Position numbers and translations under genes: made by a program. This document shows, piece by piece, positions 41,122 through 41,932 of a stretch of DNA of 41,932 nucleotides. Every line of letters begins with the position of its first letter. The stretch's first letter is position 1. The DNA comes from a virus. The stretch spans positions 1-41,932 of IMG/VR virus record IMGVR_UViG_3300047453_000452. The stretch is one strand, 5' to 3'. The notes beneath the pieces are model-generated. The model was given only the letters and a program-made list of their open reading frames with translations. It was not told the origin of the DNA and did not search any database.

Positions 41122-41932
41122 AAAGATTAGAGTGTATTCTAATATGAGATCATCCATTTCATCTGCACTAAGTGTAGCACTTGTACCTGCGGCAGTAATA
41201 AAGGTTGTGCCGTCCCAAACTTCAAGCACATCGTTTTCAGTGTTCCATCTCATCATACCTGATTCAGGTGTAAAGCTAGGCTGTTCAGCAGTTGTACCTG
41301 AAGGTAGTTTTACAGAATGACCGTCAAACTTTACTACACCGTAAAGTGTATTTCTCAAGGTAAGAGCTGTTGCAGCAGTATTAGTAATTGTATTTGTACT
41401 CAGTTTTACATCATCAATTACTAGGCCGCCGGTGCCGTCAGCTCTTAAATCTAAGTCTAAATTAGCTGAATTTGTTTTAATAGTATTTGCTTCAATAGTA
41501 ACATCATCTACTGTTAATCCGTGTGTATCTATCCCTACATTAGTAATATTAGTAACATTACTGTCTATGACATTAATATTAATAGTATTGTTTGTTGGAT
41601 GGGCTAAAACATTAGTCTGTCTGTTATCTGAATATATTCCATTGAATGTAATAGTGTTACTATTCCTAAATGCTTCAAACACATTATCAGTAGTATTAAA
41701 TCTAATACCACTATCTTCTAACTGTCTTTCTAATGTAGTTCCTATTGGAATTTTAATTGCATCAGTTGATGTAATGTTTATATTATTTGTTGTAAAATCT
41801 ATATCACTAGTTTCAGTACTAATATTATCATTATTAACTAAAATGTTTTGAAGTCTGATATTACTATTATCAATAGTTCTTAATTCTAAATTTGAGCTAG
41901 TGTTAGTTGTTGTAATAACATTATCAAATAGC
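41116..41932 (-). CDS. Tail fibre protein, paralogue of the 1496-aa fibre, 5' part outside window
   Basis: The frame is open from the right edge to TAA at 41116-41118, 272 codons including the stop, so a start inside the window (for example GTG at 41682) is not needed. Near the edge the translation reads NVITTTNTSSNLELR, the same repeat opening as the 1496-aa protein; NTIKTNSANLDLDLRADGTG recurs further on. The end VKLPSGTTAEQPSFTPESGM, then EVWDGTTFITAAG and YTLIFG, parallels the 1496-aa C-terminus (IPTGTSGERPPLAYTEVGQM, EVWDGTNWVSVAG, TVLVLG). The two adjacent fibre genes therefore look like a tandem duplication. It is probably a virion structural protein. Confidence 0.8.
   Translation of the reverse strand, partial: LFDNVITTTNTSSNLELRTIDNSNIRLQNILVNNDNISTETSDIDFTTNNINITSTDAIKIPIGTTLERQLEDSGIRFNTTDNVFEAFRNSNTITFNGIYSDNRQTNVLAHPTNNTININVIDSNVTNITNVGIDTHGLTVDDVTIEANTIKTNSANLDLDLRADGTGGLVIDDVKLSTNTITNTAATALTLRNTLYGVVKFDGHSVKLPSGTTAEQPSFTPESGMMRWNTENDVLEVWDGTTFITAAGTSATLSADEMDDLILEYTLIFG

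Noticed and set aside
1-41932. tRNA genes, integrase or prophage attachment sites
   Set aside because: None seen: no cloverleaf-like or CCA-ending segment, no recombinase gene, and gene packing is that of a lytic T4-like genome.

Overview
The window is a stretch of a tailed-phage genome, most likely a marine T4-like myovirus of the cyanophage/pelagiphage type. The evidence is AT-rich DNA, almost no intergenic space, a recognisable gp15 (tail sheath stabiliser), T4-type late promoters (NATAAATA) in front of the structural genes, and very large repetitive fibre proteins. I see no integrase, tRNA, IS element or CRISPR array. The host cannot be named from the sequence.

Layout. (1) Bases 1-1571, + strand: the end of a probable neck protein (gp14-like), overlapping gp15. 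(2) 1585-5626, + strand: a tightly overlapping enzyme operon with a Nudix hydrolase, a bifunctional HldE-type heptose kinase/nucleotidyltransferase, an HldD-type ADP-heptose epimerase, a cupin, a 2OG-Fe(II) oxygenase and a GmhB-type heptose bisphosphatase. (3) 5602-9081, - strand, converging on block 2 with a 25-nt overlap: a second 2OG-Fe(II) oxygenase, a NodU/CmcH-type O-carbamoyltransferase and a GT9 (heptosyltransferase-like) glycosyltransferase, preceded by its own late promoter. (4) 9152-9186: an intrinsic terminator that separates block 3 from the virion genes. (5) 9199-41932, - strand: the adhesion apparatus. In order of transcription, from the right edge, this holds a partial fibre protein, a structured leader RNA candidate, a 1496-aa repeat fibre, three small virion proteins interspersed, a 676-aa protein with chitin-binding-like, cupredoxin-like and Calx-beta-like domains, a 2693-aa and a 4034-aa giant fibre, a 741-aa fibre with a self-cleaving S74 chaperone, a 287-aa protein with 42 cysteines (probable tip adhesin), and a tail-assembly-chaperone-like protein.

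How it may work together. HldE, GmhB and HldD together cover heptose-7-phosphate to ADP-heptose; only the sedoheptulose-7-phosphate isomerase GmhA is not in the window. Next to them lie an enzyme of the family that uses ADP-heptose (GT9) and an O-carbamoyltransferase. The simplest reading is a phage-encoded pathway that makes a heptose, possibly carbamoylated, and attaches it to something. Because the cassette sits between neck/tail genes and some 32 kb of Ser/Thr-rich fibre genes, the acceptor could be the virion fibres, by analogy with autotransporter heptosylation, or the host cell surface. The acceptor and final product are inference.

The fibre genes look assembled from shared modules: N-terminal CBM5/12-like repeats in three proteins, beta-helix domains, BNR/propeller-like repeats, a YY-containing beta module, and a common DxxGxFxVGxLF C-terminal module. 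One protein carries a 12-fold helical repeat that I do not recognise from any named family.
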